Shown: positions 53,527 to 61,964, numbered from the stretch's first letter. The stretch: DNA of 64,000 nt from Acetanaerobacterium elongatum (GCF_900103835.1 NZ_FNID01000013.1:17731-81730); one strand, 5' to 3'. The notes: generated from the letters alone by a model not told the origin. Translations and numbers: made by a program.

Positions 53527-54012
53527 TTATTTGGCCGATTCGGCAAGTTGGTGGATACCGTCCTTACTCAGGCGGTGCAATATCCAAGTGGGCATGCTCT
53601 TGGCGCCAAGACTTGCGTAGAACTTCAGCGAAGGTGCGTTCCAGTCAAGGCAAGCCCATTCCACGCGGGCACAGCCGGTTTCTTCGGCAACACGCGCCAG
53701 ATAGTTGAACATGGCCTTGCCGTAGCCCTTACCGCGCACGGTGGGGGTAACATAGATATCCTCCAGGTAGATTCCAGGCCTGCCGGTAAAGGTAGAGAAG
53801 TTGTTAAAATAGATGGCGTACCCTATGGGCGTTCCGTCCTCCTCGGCAATCAGTGCCTTAGCGGCATCGCGCACAAAGAGGGAATCGTGCAGAATGGCCT
53901 CTGTGGCTTCGACGCAATCCTCCATCTTCTCGTACCGGGCAAGCTCCATAATAAAGCGGTAGATCAGTCCAGCGTCCTCGGGTAATGCTTTGCGGATGGT
54001 AAAAACACTCAT
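53527..54012 (-). CDS. GNAT acetyltransferase, diamine/thialysine (SSAT-like) type
   Basis: 161 residues. 'IRKALPEDAGLIYRFIMELARYEKMED' and 'IYLEDIYVTPTVRGKGYGKAMFNYLARVAEETGCARVEWACLDWN' are the spermidine/spermine N-acetyltransferase-like pattern; the R-G-K-G-Y-G loop binds acetyl-CoA. The substrate is likely a polyamine or an amino-acid analogue. GGAGT lies before the ATG. Confidence 0.88.
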   Translation of the reverse strand: MSVFTIRKALPEDAGLIYRFIMELARYEKMEDCVEATEAILHDSLFVRDAAKALIAEEDGTPIGYAIYFNNFSTFTGRPGIYLEDIYVTPTVRGKGYGKAMFNYLARVAEETGCARVEWACLDWNAPSLKFYASLGAKSMPTWILHRLSKDGIHQLAESAK

Positions 54013-54115
54013 GCGATAAACTCCTGATTATGTATAATATTGATTAGCGCAGATATTTTGGGCTTTTTGATGCTCATTCCTTCTTGCGAATTTGGGGTGT
54101 GTTTATTGCTGCGAG

Positions 54116-54490
54116 CTATTTGCAGTGCTCGTTGACATACAGCTTCATCTTTTCAAAGCTCTGCTCGCTGATAACATGCTCAATGCGGCAGGCATCGCTG
54201 TCGGCGGTCTCTTCATCAATACCCAAAGCGGCGATAAAGTATTTTGCAATCAGGCAATGACGTTCGTAAACCTGCTCCGCCTTCTCCCAACCCTTTTCGG
54301 TGAGCTGGATACGGCCGCCCTTATCCATTACAATTAGCTCATTTTTTTTAAGAATACCCATCGCTCGGCTGATGCTCGGCTTGGTGAAGCCCAGCTCCGC
54401 CGCTATATCAATAGAGCGGACATAGCCTTTTTTCTGCTGCAGTATCAGAATGGTCTCCAGATAATTCTCGCCGGATTCCAGTATCGCCAT
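54116..54490 (-). CDS. DtxR/MntR-family metal-dependent repressor
   Basis: 124 residues: an N-terminal winged helix ('SGENYLETILILQQKKGYVRSIDIAAELGFTKPSISRAMGILKKNELI') and a dimerisation/metal domain with 'HCLIAKYFIAALGIDEETADSDACRIEHVISEQSFEKM', holding Glu/His/Cys metal ligands. Regulates iron or manganese uptake. AGGGGAG precedes the ATG. It lies next to a Fur-family gene, suggesting a metal-homeostasis pair. Confidence 0.9.
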   Translation of the reverse strand: MAILESGENYLETILILQQKKGYVRSIDIAAELGFTKPSISRAMGILKKNELIVMDKGGRIQLTEKGWEKAEQVYERHCLIAKYFIAALGIDEETADSDACRIEHVISEQSFEKMKLYVNEHCK

Positions 54491-54536
54491 AAAAAATCTC
54501 CCCTCTCAACGTCATGCAAACACCCGGAGGTCATCG

Positions 54537-54965
54537 TCATTTTGGTTTTACGTCTTTCAATAGATGCCGCGCACAGCTTGGGCAGACACCGGTAAGCTCC
54601 AAACAGTGACCTGTTATCTTAAATCCGGTGCTGTCGGCAATCTCGTGGCTGAGAGCCTCGATGGGGCATTCGTCAATCTCCAGCACCTTGCGGCATTCGG
54701 TACAGATTAAGTGATGCTTGTGCGTATGGTCTTTGAGTTGAAACAGGGTTTTTGCGCCAGCCTCCCCAACCTTTATCAGCGCACCCTTTTCGGCAAGTGT
54801 GGCAAGGGTACGATACACCGTGGAAAAGTTGGTTCCGTCCTGCGCAAGACGTGCGTATATTTCATCGGCGGAAAGCGGGACTTCAGCCTGCAGGATTACA
54901 TTCAGGATTGCCCTGCGCTGCTTTGTTACCTTAATGCCTAAGCTATCCAAGATATCGATGCCCAC
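54537..54965 (-). CDS. Fur-family metalloregulator (Fur/Zur/PerR)
   Basis: 142 residues. 'LGIKVTKQRRAILNVILQAEVPLSADEIYARL' and 'STVYRTLATLAEKGALIKV' form the winged helix. 'HKHHLICTECRKVLEID' and 'GVCPSCAR' hold the structural zinc C-x2-C pairs. The subtype cannot be fixed by eye. GTG start with GGAGG 7 bases upstream. The gene may share a transcript with the DtxR gene that follows. Confidence 0.92.
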   Translation of the reverse strand: MGIDILDSLGIKVTKQRRAILNVILQAEVPLSADEIYARLAQDGTNFSTVYRTLATLAEKGALIKVGEAGAKTLFQLKDHTHKHHLICTECRKVLEIDECPIEALSHEIADSTGFKITGHCLELTGVCPSCARHLLKDVKPK

Positions 54966-55080
54966 AACTCTGCCTCCATTTCTGCCATCAACATATATCC
55001 TGCTTTAGTTTAGCACAAAATACCCGGTGACACAATCATCACAAACTAAAATTGCTCAAACTATGCAATTGAAAACACTT

Positions 55081-55444
55081 CAAGTATGAAACACCAGTTC
55101 TTTAGATGCAGCAATAGTTAATAGTAGTAAAGTTACAGATGATATAGTAAACATCTCTGATAATTCTTCAAACAGTAGTTCAAATGCGGAATAGTTACTG
55201 TAGCGAAAGAATTCGAAGAAGGTTATGGCAAATACATTGTTGTTGATCATGGTAATGGTGTACAAACCCTATATGCCCATTGTGAAAGCTTAGATGCTGA
55301 AGCAGGAAGTACGGTTGAAAGAGGAGATGCTATTGCGTTTATCAGGTAACTCCGGCGCAACGACCGGCTATCAGCTTCATTTTGAACTACGCGTAGATGG
55401 GAAATGCATCAATCCAAAATCTTACCCAATTTCGCCCAAGAAAC
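55081..55444 (+). pseudogene. Decayed M23 (LytM-type) peptidase remnant
   Basis: Four pieces of one family sequence lie in successive frames. 'KYETPVL' runs to about 55101. A Ser/Asn-rich linker starts at 55102 and hits TAG at 55192. 'GIVTVAKEFEEGYGKYIVVDHGNG' starts at 55188 and runs in frame to 'GDAIAFI', with a stop at 55347. Then 'LSGNSGATTGYQLHFELRVDGK' follows from 55339 in another frame. Intact M23 domains have the catalytic HxH as 'HLHFE'; here the first His is Gln. Several frameshifts plus the lost ligand show a dead gene. The N-terminal part is missing. Confidence 0.85.
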
Positions 55445-55448
55445 AGCT

Positions 55449-55495
55449 AAACAACAAGCAGCCGGATGCTGAAAACATCCGGCTGCTTGTTGTTT
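55449..55495. terminator. Very strong hairpin terminator
   Basis: A perfect 20-bp stem built around GCAGCCGGATG and CATCCGGCTGC, extended by AAACAACAA and TTGTTGTTT, with a 7-base loop. It lies after the dead M23 gene and before the end of the minus-strand small membrane protein gene, so it can stop both. Confidence 0.85.
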
Positions 55496-55507
55496 ATATG
55501 AATAAGC

Positions 55508-55738
55508 CTAAGCCTGTTGCTTGGGCTTGGTATTGCTGTTTATGTCGGCTGCATCGTCTGCCTTGATATGGTCAACGTAGGTTTTCATGTTATGAGAGAT
55601 AACCTGTATGATTTTGATAACACCGAGCGCCAGAACAATAGGAATAACATAGTTAATAAGTACGGGCTTAAATGCTTCGAGAAAGAGAGTGAAATCGCCA
55701 AGATTGCCGCCGCCAACTGCCGCTGACAAAATTACCAT
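55508..55738 (-). CDS. Small membrane protein of unknown function
   Basis: 76 residues. One hydrophobic segment (about 25-47, 'VLINYVIPIVLALGVIKIIQVI') follows a Gly/Leu-rich N-terminus, and a charged tail with Lys, Asp and Asn ends 'NTKPKQQA'. GGAAGG lies 8 bases before the ATG; a longer frame (90 codons) has no ribosome site. No family recognised. It lies opposite the M23 remnant and may be a survivor of the same lost locus. Confidence 0.5.
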   Translation of the reverse strand: MVILSAAVGGGNLGDFTLFLEAFKPVLINYVIPIVLALGVIKIIQVISHNMKTYVDHIKADDAADINSNTKPKQQA

Positions 55739-55950
55739 CCTTACGACCCTTCCGTTTGTTATACTTTTTGAACAATGCAATTTTACGTTTTTTATACATT
55801 TTAGTCAATAGCTAAACTAACAAAACGATACGAGAAATTCATTAAATTACTATATTCTTTGTTCATATTTTGGATACAAATTAACATAATATCCGTAATT
55901 ATTTTAACCATTTCTTTATATTTACAACTACAATTCAAATAAACAAGCAA

Positions 55951-55983
55951 GCCTGAGAAAACAGAAATTCCATTTTCTCAGGC
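55951..55983 (-). terminator. Terminator of the downstream GNAT gene
   Basis: GCCTGAGAAAA pairs with TTTTCTCAGGC; on the minus strand it is followed by TTGCTTGTTTATTTG. It lies 19 bases after the GNAT stop codon. Confidence 0.7.
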
Positions 55984-56001
55984 CTTAATTTACATTTGTA
56001 A

Positions 56002-56526
56002 CTATAATACAAATTGATCCTTTTTGAGCTCCCAAAAGATTGTGCTTCCGTCATGCATCATCTGCTTCATACCCATATTGGTGAGGATACGCATGGAGGC
56101 CGTATTGTCCTCGGCACATTCCGCGGAAACACGCCGAACACCTGACTGTGAGAATACCCAAGTAAGCAATGCCCGCACCGCCTCGGTTGCGTAATGCTTG
56201 CCTCGTTCGGCAGGGGCCAGGCCGTAACCGATGTCAACCACGCCCAGCTCATTCGGGCGCCCCTTGAAGCCCACGTCGCCGATAATCCTGCGGGCGTGCT
56301 TTTCGATGATTACCCACGTGTAAAAACCGTCAATTACACGATCCTCGGGCATCAGCAAGCGAAGGATATCCACATAGTTGAGTACCTCCAGGTTAATCCA
56401 CCCCTCGCTGAGCGTATATCCCTGCTCCTCGAGATCAGTCGGTCTATTCTCAAGCATGGCATTCATAAATTCATAAGACATAGGCAGCAGCAGTAACCTT
56501 TCGGTTTCAACCCTCAGCTCGTCCAT
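56002..56526 (-). CDS. GNAT acetyltransferase of RimJ/RimL type
   Basis: 174 residues. 'ETERLLLLPMSYEFMNAM' is the typical start. 'VVDIGYGLAPAERGKHYATEAVRALLTWVFSQSGVRRVSAECAEDNTASMRIL' holds the acetyl-CoA loop (RGKHYA) and the N-x2-S motif. Substrates of such enzymes include ribosomal protein N-termini and antibiotics; none can be assigned. ATG chosen over an adjacent GTG. Confidence 0.85.
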   Translation of the reverse strand: MDELRVETERLLLLPMSYEFMNAMLENRPTDLEEQGYTLSEGWINLEVLNYVDILRLLMPEDRVIDGFYTWVIIEKHARRIIGDVGFKGRPNELGVVDIGYGLAPAERGKHYATEAVRALLTWVFSQSGVRRVSAECAEDNTASMRILTNMGMKQMMHDGSTIFWELKKDQFVL

Positions 56527-56595
56527 CACATCAGCCCCTTTATATGCACAATAAAACTGTATTAATTATAATACGACAAATCATCCCTGTAAAGC

Positions 56596-56630
56596 AATGA
56601 GCGTACCGGCTCGGGTTCGGTACACTCATT
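56596..56630. other. Intergenic hairpin
   Basis: AATGAG-C-GTACCG pairs with CGGTAC-A-CTCATT around a 9-base loop (one mismatch). It lies in the gap (56527-56784) between the GNAT gene and an unknown gene; the plus-strand side ends in TTTTC. Could be a terminator for a minus-strand transcript of the unknown gene, 155 bases downstream of its stop. Confidence 0.4.
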
Positions 56631-56784
56631 TTCTGCACATGATATCTGCCGCGCTATGTACGGCAATAAATTTATACCTGGTATTATACTTAGCACGATT
56701 GGAAGCCTCTAAAAAATCGATTAAATAGCTTGAATTTATGGGTTTGTGCATGATTTTTAAAAAGGTTTTAATGAGTGATTAGTA

Positions 56785-57216
56785 TTATCGCCCTTTGGCT
56801 GGCATAGCAGATCTGCCGGGATACCCGCGTCTGTTGTTGTTTTGATTTTGGCCTTGATGCTGCCCCTGCCTTTGCGGCTGCCGACTTACCAGTGTGAGCA
56901 CCTCATTCAGGCTGTCTACGCTGCTTTTTAGGTTAATCAGATGAGTGTTGATTGCATTTCTTTTAGCCGCAACATTAATAAGCGACATGGTTTGTGCCAA
57001 CACCTCAAATCTGCGCGCCATTTCGGCATCGTATTCCGTCTTTGCCATTACGCGGGATACTACCCTTTCGGAAATAACCAGCTGATCTCTTACCGCCATC
57101 AGTGAATGTGCGAGCTTTTGCTTGATACCCGCGTTCATGATTATATTGAAGCTGTTCATCATCTCATCCGCCTGGTGTAACGCATAATCATACGCCTCTT
57201 TAAAGCTTTTCTGCAT
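56785..57216 (-). CDS. Unknown 143-residue protein with helical body and Gln/Asn/Arg/Gly-rich tail
   Basis: Residues 1-110 are predicted helical and coiled ('SLMAVRDQLVISERVVSRVMAKTEYDAEMARRFEVL'). Residues 111-143 change abruptly to a low-complexity basic tail ('RQPQRQGQHQGQNQNNNRRG'). I recognise no family. AAGGTG lies before the ATG. Single-gene unit. The tail could bind nucleic acid or drive assembly; this is inference. Confidence 0.65.
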   Translation of the reverse strand: MQKSFKEAYDYALHQADEMMNSFNIIMNAGIKQKLAHSLMAVRDQLVISERVVSRVMAKTEYDAEMARRFEVLAQTMSLINVAAKRNAINTHLINLKSSVDSLNEVLTLVSRQPQRQGQHQGQNQNNNRRGYPGRSAMPAKGR

Positions 57217-57326
57217 TAGTTAAACACCTTCTTTTTGTTGTAAAGTAAAGATTTCTTCCCTACATGATATGCCGCCGCACGACAAATTGGTTATACATCT
57301 GACGAAAACAAATGATAAAAAGACTC

Positions 57327-57354
57327 TTGCATTTTTAGAAACTAGTGTTATAAT
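57327..57354 (+). promoter_or_regulatory. Promoter of the hemolysin III gene
   Basis: TTGCAT (57327-57332), 16 bp, TATAAT (57349-57354), with TG at the extended -10 position. About 70 bp before the start codon. Confidence 0.75.
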
Positions 57355-57424
57355 AATTATATGATATAGTTTTAATTACTAGATTATATAATTATGTTAT
57401 TTGTTAAAGGTGGTTGATGGAATT

Positions 57425-58069
57425 ATGCTGCATCGTGCTAAGGATGAAATAAGCTTTCTTACGCATTTTATAGGTGCACTGCTCTGTGCTTTTGGGACAA
57501 TTCTGCTTGCCATTAAGCCGCTGATTACAGATACCGTTACTATTATTTCACTGCTGGCTGCGTTGGTCTTCGGGGTTTCGCTGATACTGCTGTATACGGC
57601 AAGCGCAACCTATCATTTTACCAAAGGCAGCGAAAAGCTTTGTACTGTTCTGCGCAAGATTGACCATTCTATGATTTATGTACTAATAGCAGGCACCTAT
57701 ACTCCCGTTTGCATGCTGGTGTTTTCACAGCCGAAGGGGCTTTATTTCTGCATTGCTCTCTGGTGTGTCGCTATACTCGGCATCCTGTTTAAGGTTTGCT
57801 GGATAAACTGCCCGCGTGCCATATCGGTCACACTTTACCTGCTAATGGGCTGGTCGATTCTTTTAGACATTCCGGCTATGCTGAGGTTCTCGGTTGGCGG
57901 AAGGGTATTCCTGATACTGGGCGGTGTATTCTATACGGTAGGTGCCATTATTTATGCCATCAAAAAGCCAAACATCAGCAAAAAATTCGGCTTTCATGAG
58001 CTGTTTCACGTATTTGTAATGTTGGGTAGCCTGATGCATTTTACGATGGTGTATGCTTATATCCTTTAG
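57425..58069 (+). CDS. Hemolysin III / PAQR-family membrane protein (YqfA-like)
   Basis: 214 residues with seven predicted membrane helices. Family motifs: 'DEISFLTHFIGALL' at the start, 'YTASATYHFT', 'RKIDHSMIYVLIAGTYTPVCM' and 'FHELFHVFVMLGSLMHF', with the His and Ser residues of the PAQR hydrolase-like site. The role in bacteria is uncertain and 'hemolysin' is a historical name. The frame opens with a TTG 24 bases earlier, but that codon precedes the AAAGGTGG site. Confidence 0.88.
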   Translation: MLHRAKDEISFLTHFIGALLCAFGTILLAIKPLITDTVTIISLLAALVFGVSLILLYTASATYHFTKGSEKLCTVLRKIDHSMIYVLIAGTYTPVCMLVFSQPKGLYFCIALWCVAILGILFKVCWINCPRAISVTLYLLMGWSILLDIPAMLRFSVGGRVFLILGGVFYTVGAIIYAIKKPNISKKFGFHELFHVFVMLGSLMHFTMVYAYIL

Positions 58070-58114
58070 GTGATCTCCAATTAAATTGCTATTTCCTTTA
58101 TTCTTCACTCAACA

Positions 58115-58155
58115 GACAAAGCGCCTATACCGCCTGCGCGGTATGGCGCTTTGTC
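58115..58155. terminator. Bidirectional hairpin between convergent genes
   Basis: GACAAAGCGCCTATACCGC pairs with GCGGTATGGCGCTTTGTC (with a bulge) around a short loop, between hemolysin III (plus) and DUF3021 (minus). T runs on either side are short. Confidence 0.65.
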
Positions 58156-58174
58156 ATACTTATGGATTAATGAG

Positions 58175-58630
58175 TCATCTATTCTTGAGTTTTTGGTTCA
58201 GCCTGCGTGTTTTGCCTCTCCAAACAAAAAACTGAAGCACCCAAACAAACGCATATATAACAATCCAAATGGCAAAATACGAGATAACTGATGCAAAAGT
58301 TGGGCTTACCCACCGCAAGAACAGGGCAACGGGGAAAAATACCCCGCAAAGAATAATCAGATGCAGAACCGTCTGCTTGGTGATACCCCATTGCTCAACC
58401 TCAAATATGCAGGAAGCTGCTGCAAACGCAAAGCCTATAATGCAGCTAAATAGAAATTGCAGCCCAACGGCATTAAGCTCTCCGCCTGCAAACTGGATAA
58501 ACGACGGTACTGCCGCAATATATTCTCCTTTGCCCCATCCAAGCGATATTAGCAATACAATCAGCTGAGAAATAAACACGCCAATCGGAATACCGATAAG
58601 GCCCCTTAACAACGCCTTTTTTAATGTCAT
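58175..58630 (-). CDS. DUF3021 family membrane protein
   Basis: 151 residues with four hydrophobic segments: 'LRGLIGIPIGVFISQLIVLLISLGWG', 'FLFSCIIGFAFAAASCIF', 'HLIILCGVFFPVALFL' and 'VISYFAIWIVIYAFVWVL'. The basic start 'LKKALLRG' and the final 'LNQKLKN' fit DUF3021. These proteins pair with a LytTR regulator, as here (26 bases downstream of it), and are thought to control that regulator. GGAGG is 9 bases before the ATG at 58630. Confidence 0.85.
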   Translation of the reverse strand: MTLKKALLRGLIGIPIGVFISQLIVLLISLGWGKGEYIAAVPSFIQFAGGELNAVGLQFLFSCIIGFAFAAASCIFEVEQWGITKQTVLHLIILCGVFFPVALFLRWVSPTFASVISYFAIWIVIYAFVWVLQFFVWRGKTRRLNQKLKNR

Positions 58631-58656
58631 AACCATACTCCTCCAATTAAACAGGC

Positions 58657-59097
58657 TTAAAGCCCTAAGTATTGTTTGATTTTTTCTACATATCTTCTCG
58701 ACACATAGGTGGTTTCACCGTTCTTAAAACGCAGCGTAATAGTGCCAGAAAGGCCCATATCCATGCTTGCTACCTTGCTGAAGTTTGCAATTTCGGAATT
58801 CGAGATACGCACAAATGTAGTACCCGCAAGCTGTTCCTCCAGCTCATACAGGCGGCTTTTTAAGCGGTACTCCCTGTTTCCGGATTTTGCAAACACCCGC
58901 TGCTCCTGTGCATAGATTTGCTGAATATCTGCGCGATCTAATAAGAAAGCCTCGTTTTCAATATAACCGATAATTACCTCGGGTAAATTGTCGGAAAGCC
59001 TGCTTACCAGCTTGGCAAGCTCCGGTGTCATAGCGTCGGTATGAAGCACGAGCTTTGGCTCGGCTGCCCCAGGTTCTATTACGATCTCAACCTTCAA
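58657..59097 (-). CDS. LytTR-family DNA-binding transcriptional regulator
   Basis: 146 residues: an N-terminal part without a receiver domain and a C-terminal LytTR domain ('FAKSGNREYRLKSRLYELEEQLAGTTFVRISNSEIANFSKV' and 'TLRFKNGETTYVSRRYVEKIKQYLGL'). Single-domain LytTR proteins of this kind act with the DUF3021 membrane protein that follows. The TTG at 59097 is 7 bases from AGGGGG; an ATG at 59103 almost touches it. Confidence 0.88.
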   Translation of the reverse strand: MKVEIVIEPGAAEPKLVLHTDAMTPELAKLVSRLSDNLPEVIIGYIENEAFLLDRADIQQIYAQEQRVFAKSGNREYRLKSRLYELEEQLAGTTFVRISNSEIANFSKVASMDMGLSGTITLRFKNGETTYVSRRYVEKIKQYLGL

Positions 59098-59236
59098 TGT
59101 CATTCCCCCTTTTATTCCTGCAGGCTATGTTTTTATTATAAAAGAAATCGTTATACAAACAATAAAATGAATATGGATGGTTGATATTTAAACATAGACG
59201 GCAGAAAAGCCTACTAAAGTAAGCCCTTATTATAGC

Positions 59237-59262
59237 AAAAGCCCCCGGAATAAACCGGGGGC
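59237..59262 (-). terminator. Terminator of the comFB gene
   Basis: GCCCCCGG pairs with CCGGGGGC around a 6-base loop, with TTTTGC on the minus strand. Six bases after the stop codon. Confidence 0.9.
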
Positions 59263-59267
59263 GGAGA

Positions 59268-59624
59268 TTAGCCTTCGTGCCTTGGGTGATCTTTTACATA
59301 CATCACCGCAGAGGTAATGATAGCGGATAGATTGATGTCGTTTTGAATATCTGAAAGATTGATTCGGGAAAACAACTCACCTTGCTTGGTGGCAACGTAT
59401 TTGGATGGGATGTTGTTGAGCACGATGGCGAGAATATCGTTGCGGCATTTTGTGCAGTTGCAGCAACCTTCTACATGGGACAAAACAGAATCAATCTTCT
59501 CCCATACAATCTCCACCATAATGTTCTTTACATTTAGATCACTGACATCCGTAATTGTGGTAAGCTTGGGGTTAAGAGCAATAGGTTGTTCTGCTGTGGT
59601 ATTTGCCGGATTCTCGTTTGCCAA
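59268..59624 (-). CDS. ComFB-family (late competence development) protein
   Basis: 118 residues. 'LNVKNIMVEIVWEKIDSVLSHVEGCCNCTKCRNDILAIVLNNIPSKYV' is the ComFB signature with its Cys cluster; relatives bind cyclic di-nucleotides or zinc. The link to competence is historical, and the operon here has no com genes. AGGAGG is followed directly by an ATG and, 9 bases later, by a TTG (59624), the likelier start. It follows the Sel1-repeat gene by 66 bases, so they may be co-transcribed. Confidence 0.82.
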   Translation of the reverse strand: MANENPANTTAEQPIALNPKLTTITDVSDLNVKNIMVEIVWEKIDSVLSHVEGCCNCTKCRNDILAIVLNNIPSKYVATKQGELFSRINLSDIQNDINLSAIITSAVMYVKDHPRHEG

Positions 59625-59690
59625 GATGCTCATCCTCCTATTTAATATCTCCATTAGTCCGGAGTTTTGATACACCAAACGGTAATTTCA

Positions 59691-61964
59691 TTAACCAGCC
59701 TTAAGTGTCTTTAATGCCTTTACCGCCGGAGCAAAGCCCTGAGAGGCGGCCGCTTCCAGCAGCTTTCTTGCCCAAGACTCTTCAATACGTATACCATCGT
59801 TGCGCTGTGAAAGCTCCCAAACCTCGTAGCAGGCCGGAGCATAGCCGTATTCGGCCGAAAGCTTTAGCAGACGCTGGCCTTCTGCCTCATCCTTTTCCAC
59901 CGGCTCACCCTCGCAAACACCGTCGGTTCGAATCTTAGAAAGCGCGTAGATTGCCTTGGGGTAGCACAGCTTCATCGCCTGCTCGATAAACGAAATGCCA
60001 CTTGCTACATTCTTAGTTACCATATCGCCCTTGATATACAGCACGCCGAGATCATACATGGCCGAGGGGTTTGAATTTTTAACTGCCTCAATGAGGTAGT
60101 TCAGCGCCTCGTTGTCATCAAGGCCCATTTCGTTGCTGCTTTTGAACAAAACCCACATCTGATATTGGGCCAGCGCATAGCTTTTTGCGGAAAGCAGCAG
60201 CCATTTATAGGAACGTTCTTTGTTTACCTCGGTTTTTAACGAACGGTATTCGCCGGTATAATAAAGCTGATATAACGCAAACTGCGCCTTACCTTCACCG
60301 TATTTTGCCGCTTTTTCCAGCAGTGCTGCACCCTTTTGCAGGTCGACATCGGTGTATTCACCGGTAAGATAGAGGTTGGCCAGCTCGTAGGTAGCAGGAT
60401 AATAATTCAGGCTGTCGGCCTTCATCAACCACCCAATGGCCTCCTGACGGGTAAACATAACCTCGTTATCCTTTTTATAAAGCTCCCATAGCGTCAATTG
60501 GGCGATGGGGTTACCCTTTTTTGCATTATCAATCAAGCCGGAAAAAGCTTTGCCCAGATCCTTCTCCAGCAGAACATCCTTATAGCGGCCGGCACGGTAC
60601 ATACCATATACTTTTAGCTGCGCTCCGTGGTTGTTCAGCTCCGCCGCTTTCAGGATACACTCGATACCTTTATTGTTGTCCTTTGGTAAGCTTTTGCCTT
60701 CGATATACAACTCTCCAAGATCATTCAGTGCCTCCGGCACATGATTATCTGCCGCAACCTTTAGCCAGTTAATTGCGGTTTCCTCGTCCATCAGCAGGTC
60801 GTTGCCGCCTACATAGAGCGACCATATCTTATAGCACGCCGCATAGCAGCGGTTATTGGCTGCCTTGAGCAGATTTTCTACCGCATATTTTTTATCAATC
60901 CTCACCTCGCGGCCCATGCACTCACCGCTGAAGAATGCATTGAACAGCGTAAGCTGTGCCTCGCCGCAGTTCTTGGCCGCGGCTTTTTCAATAACCGAGA
61001 GGTAATCGGCTACAGATTCATCTGAAACAAAGGAATCGTTATAGATGTTGTAAAGCCTCTCAACCGCCTCGCGATGGCCGTTTCCGGCTGCAAGCTTCAG
61101 CCAGTGGGCAGCCGACTCTTCGTTAAAGTTATCTCCGGGGCGGGTGGCGTATTCATACATGGTATACTGCGCGTCCACATCGCCGTTCTCGGCAGCCTTT
61201 TTATAGAGCGACAGGGCATTTTCATCGCCAGCCTTCTCTATCTCCTCCAAGTTCCTAGTGTTTTCAACCTCTTGTACGGCTTTTTCGTAGCCGCCTGCCG
61301 CCGAACGCTTTAACCAGCTAACGGCAACCACCGCATTAAACACGCCGAGACTTTCATCCCGGTATACGCGATAAAGGGTATACTGCGCCGCCGTATTGTT
61401 AGCGTTCTCTGCGAGGTCTTTTAACAGTTCCAGCACCGCATTGAAAAGCTCATGATCCTTATTGCCCTTTTCAAGCTGTGCAAGCGCGAAATCAAGCTTT
61501 TCCTGTTCGGTGCCGATTGTTTTCAGGTACTTGGCATATTTATCGAGCGAGTAAAGGGTAAACTTTTTGCCGAGGTTCACGATAAGGTCAAAGCTCGCTG
61601 AATCCTGTTCCCCCTCATCCTTCAGAAGCAGGGAAACCTTAGCGGTTACGCGGCGATTTGGGGAAAGATCGGAGAATATCTCGTAAGGAACGTTGATACG
61701 CATCTTTTTGCCGGCGAAAGCCTCGCGCTTAACGGGTACGGAGATGCAAATCTCCGACCTGTCGTTTGCAAACTGGGTATATTCATTTTCATCGGCTATA
61801 TGTATCGGCTTACCGGATAGGCTATCGGTAAACGCTATCTCAATGGTACATTTTTTTCTTTTAAGTTCCTCCGATACCAGATCTACAGAAAAAGTAAAGG
61901 TATCGCTGCTATCTGGCTCAAAGCGCGCAGTCATAATCTTGTTTGCAACTGTATTTCCCTGCAC
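59691..61964 (-). CDS. Sel1-like repeat protein
   Basis: 757 residues. The N-terminal 190 are beta-rich and look like a distinct domain ('FTFSVDLVSEELKRKKCTIEIAFTDS', 'KMRINVPYEIFSDLSPNRRVTAKVSLLL'). The rest is about 14 Sel1/TPR-like repeats of roughly 36 residues ('AAENGDVDAQYTMYEYA', 'NYYPATYELANLYLTGEYTDVDLQKGAALLEKAAKYG'). Such repeats are scaffolds for protein binding. The GTG at 61964 has GGAGGAG 6 bases upstream; the frame opens 36 codons earlier without a site. Cytoplasmic, no signal peptide. Confidence 0.85.
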   Translation of the reverse strand: MQGNTVANKIMTARFEPDSSDTFTFSVDLVSEELKRKKCTIEIAFTDSLSGKPIHIADENEYTQFANDRSEICISVPVKREAFAGKKMRINVPYEIFSDLSPNRRVTAKVSLLLKDEGEQDSASFDLIVNLGKKFTLYSLDKYAKYLKTIGTEQEKLDFALAQLEKGNKDHELFNAVLELLKDLAENANNTAAQYTLYRVYRDESLGVFNAVVAVSWLKRSAAGGYEKAVQEVENTRNLEEIEKAGDENALSLYKKAAENGDVDAQYTMYEYATRPGDNFNEESAAHWLKLAAGNGHREAVERLYNIYNDSFVSDESVADYLSVIEKAAAKNCGEAQLTLFNAFFSGECMGREVRIDKKYAVENLLKAANNRCYAACYKIWSLYVGGNDLLMDEETAINWLKVAADNHVPEALNDLGELYIEGKSLPKDNNKGIECILKAAELNNHGAQLKVYGMYRAGRYKDVLLEKDLGKAFSGLIDNAKKGNPIAQLTLWELYKKDNEVMFTRQEAIGWLMKADSLNYYPATYELANLYLTGEYTDVDLQKGAALLEKAAKYGEGKAQFALYQLYYTGEYRSLKTEVNKERSYKWLLLSAKSYALAQYQMWVLFKSSNEMGLDDNEALNYLIEAVKNSNPSAMYDLGVLYIKGDMVTKNVASGISFIEQAMKLCYPKAIYALSKIRTDGVCEGEPVEKDEAEGQRLLKLSAEYGYAPACYEVWELSQRNDGIRIEESWARKLLEAAASQGFAPAVKALKTLKAG

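Noticed and set aside
55294..55566. 90-codon open frame as a real gene
   Set aside because: It is the last piece of the frame-shifted M23 remnant running on through a terminator hairpin.
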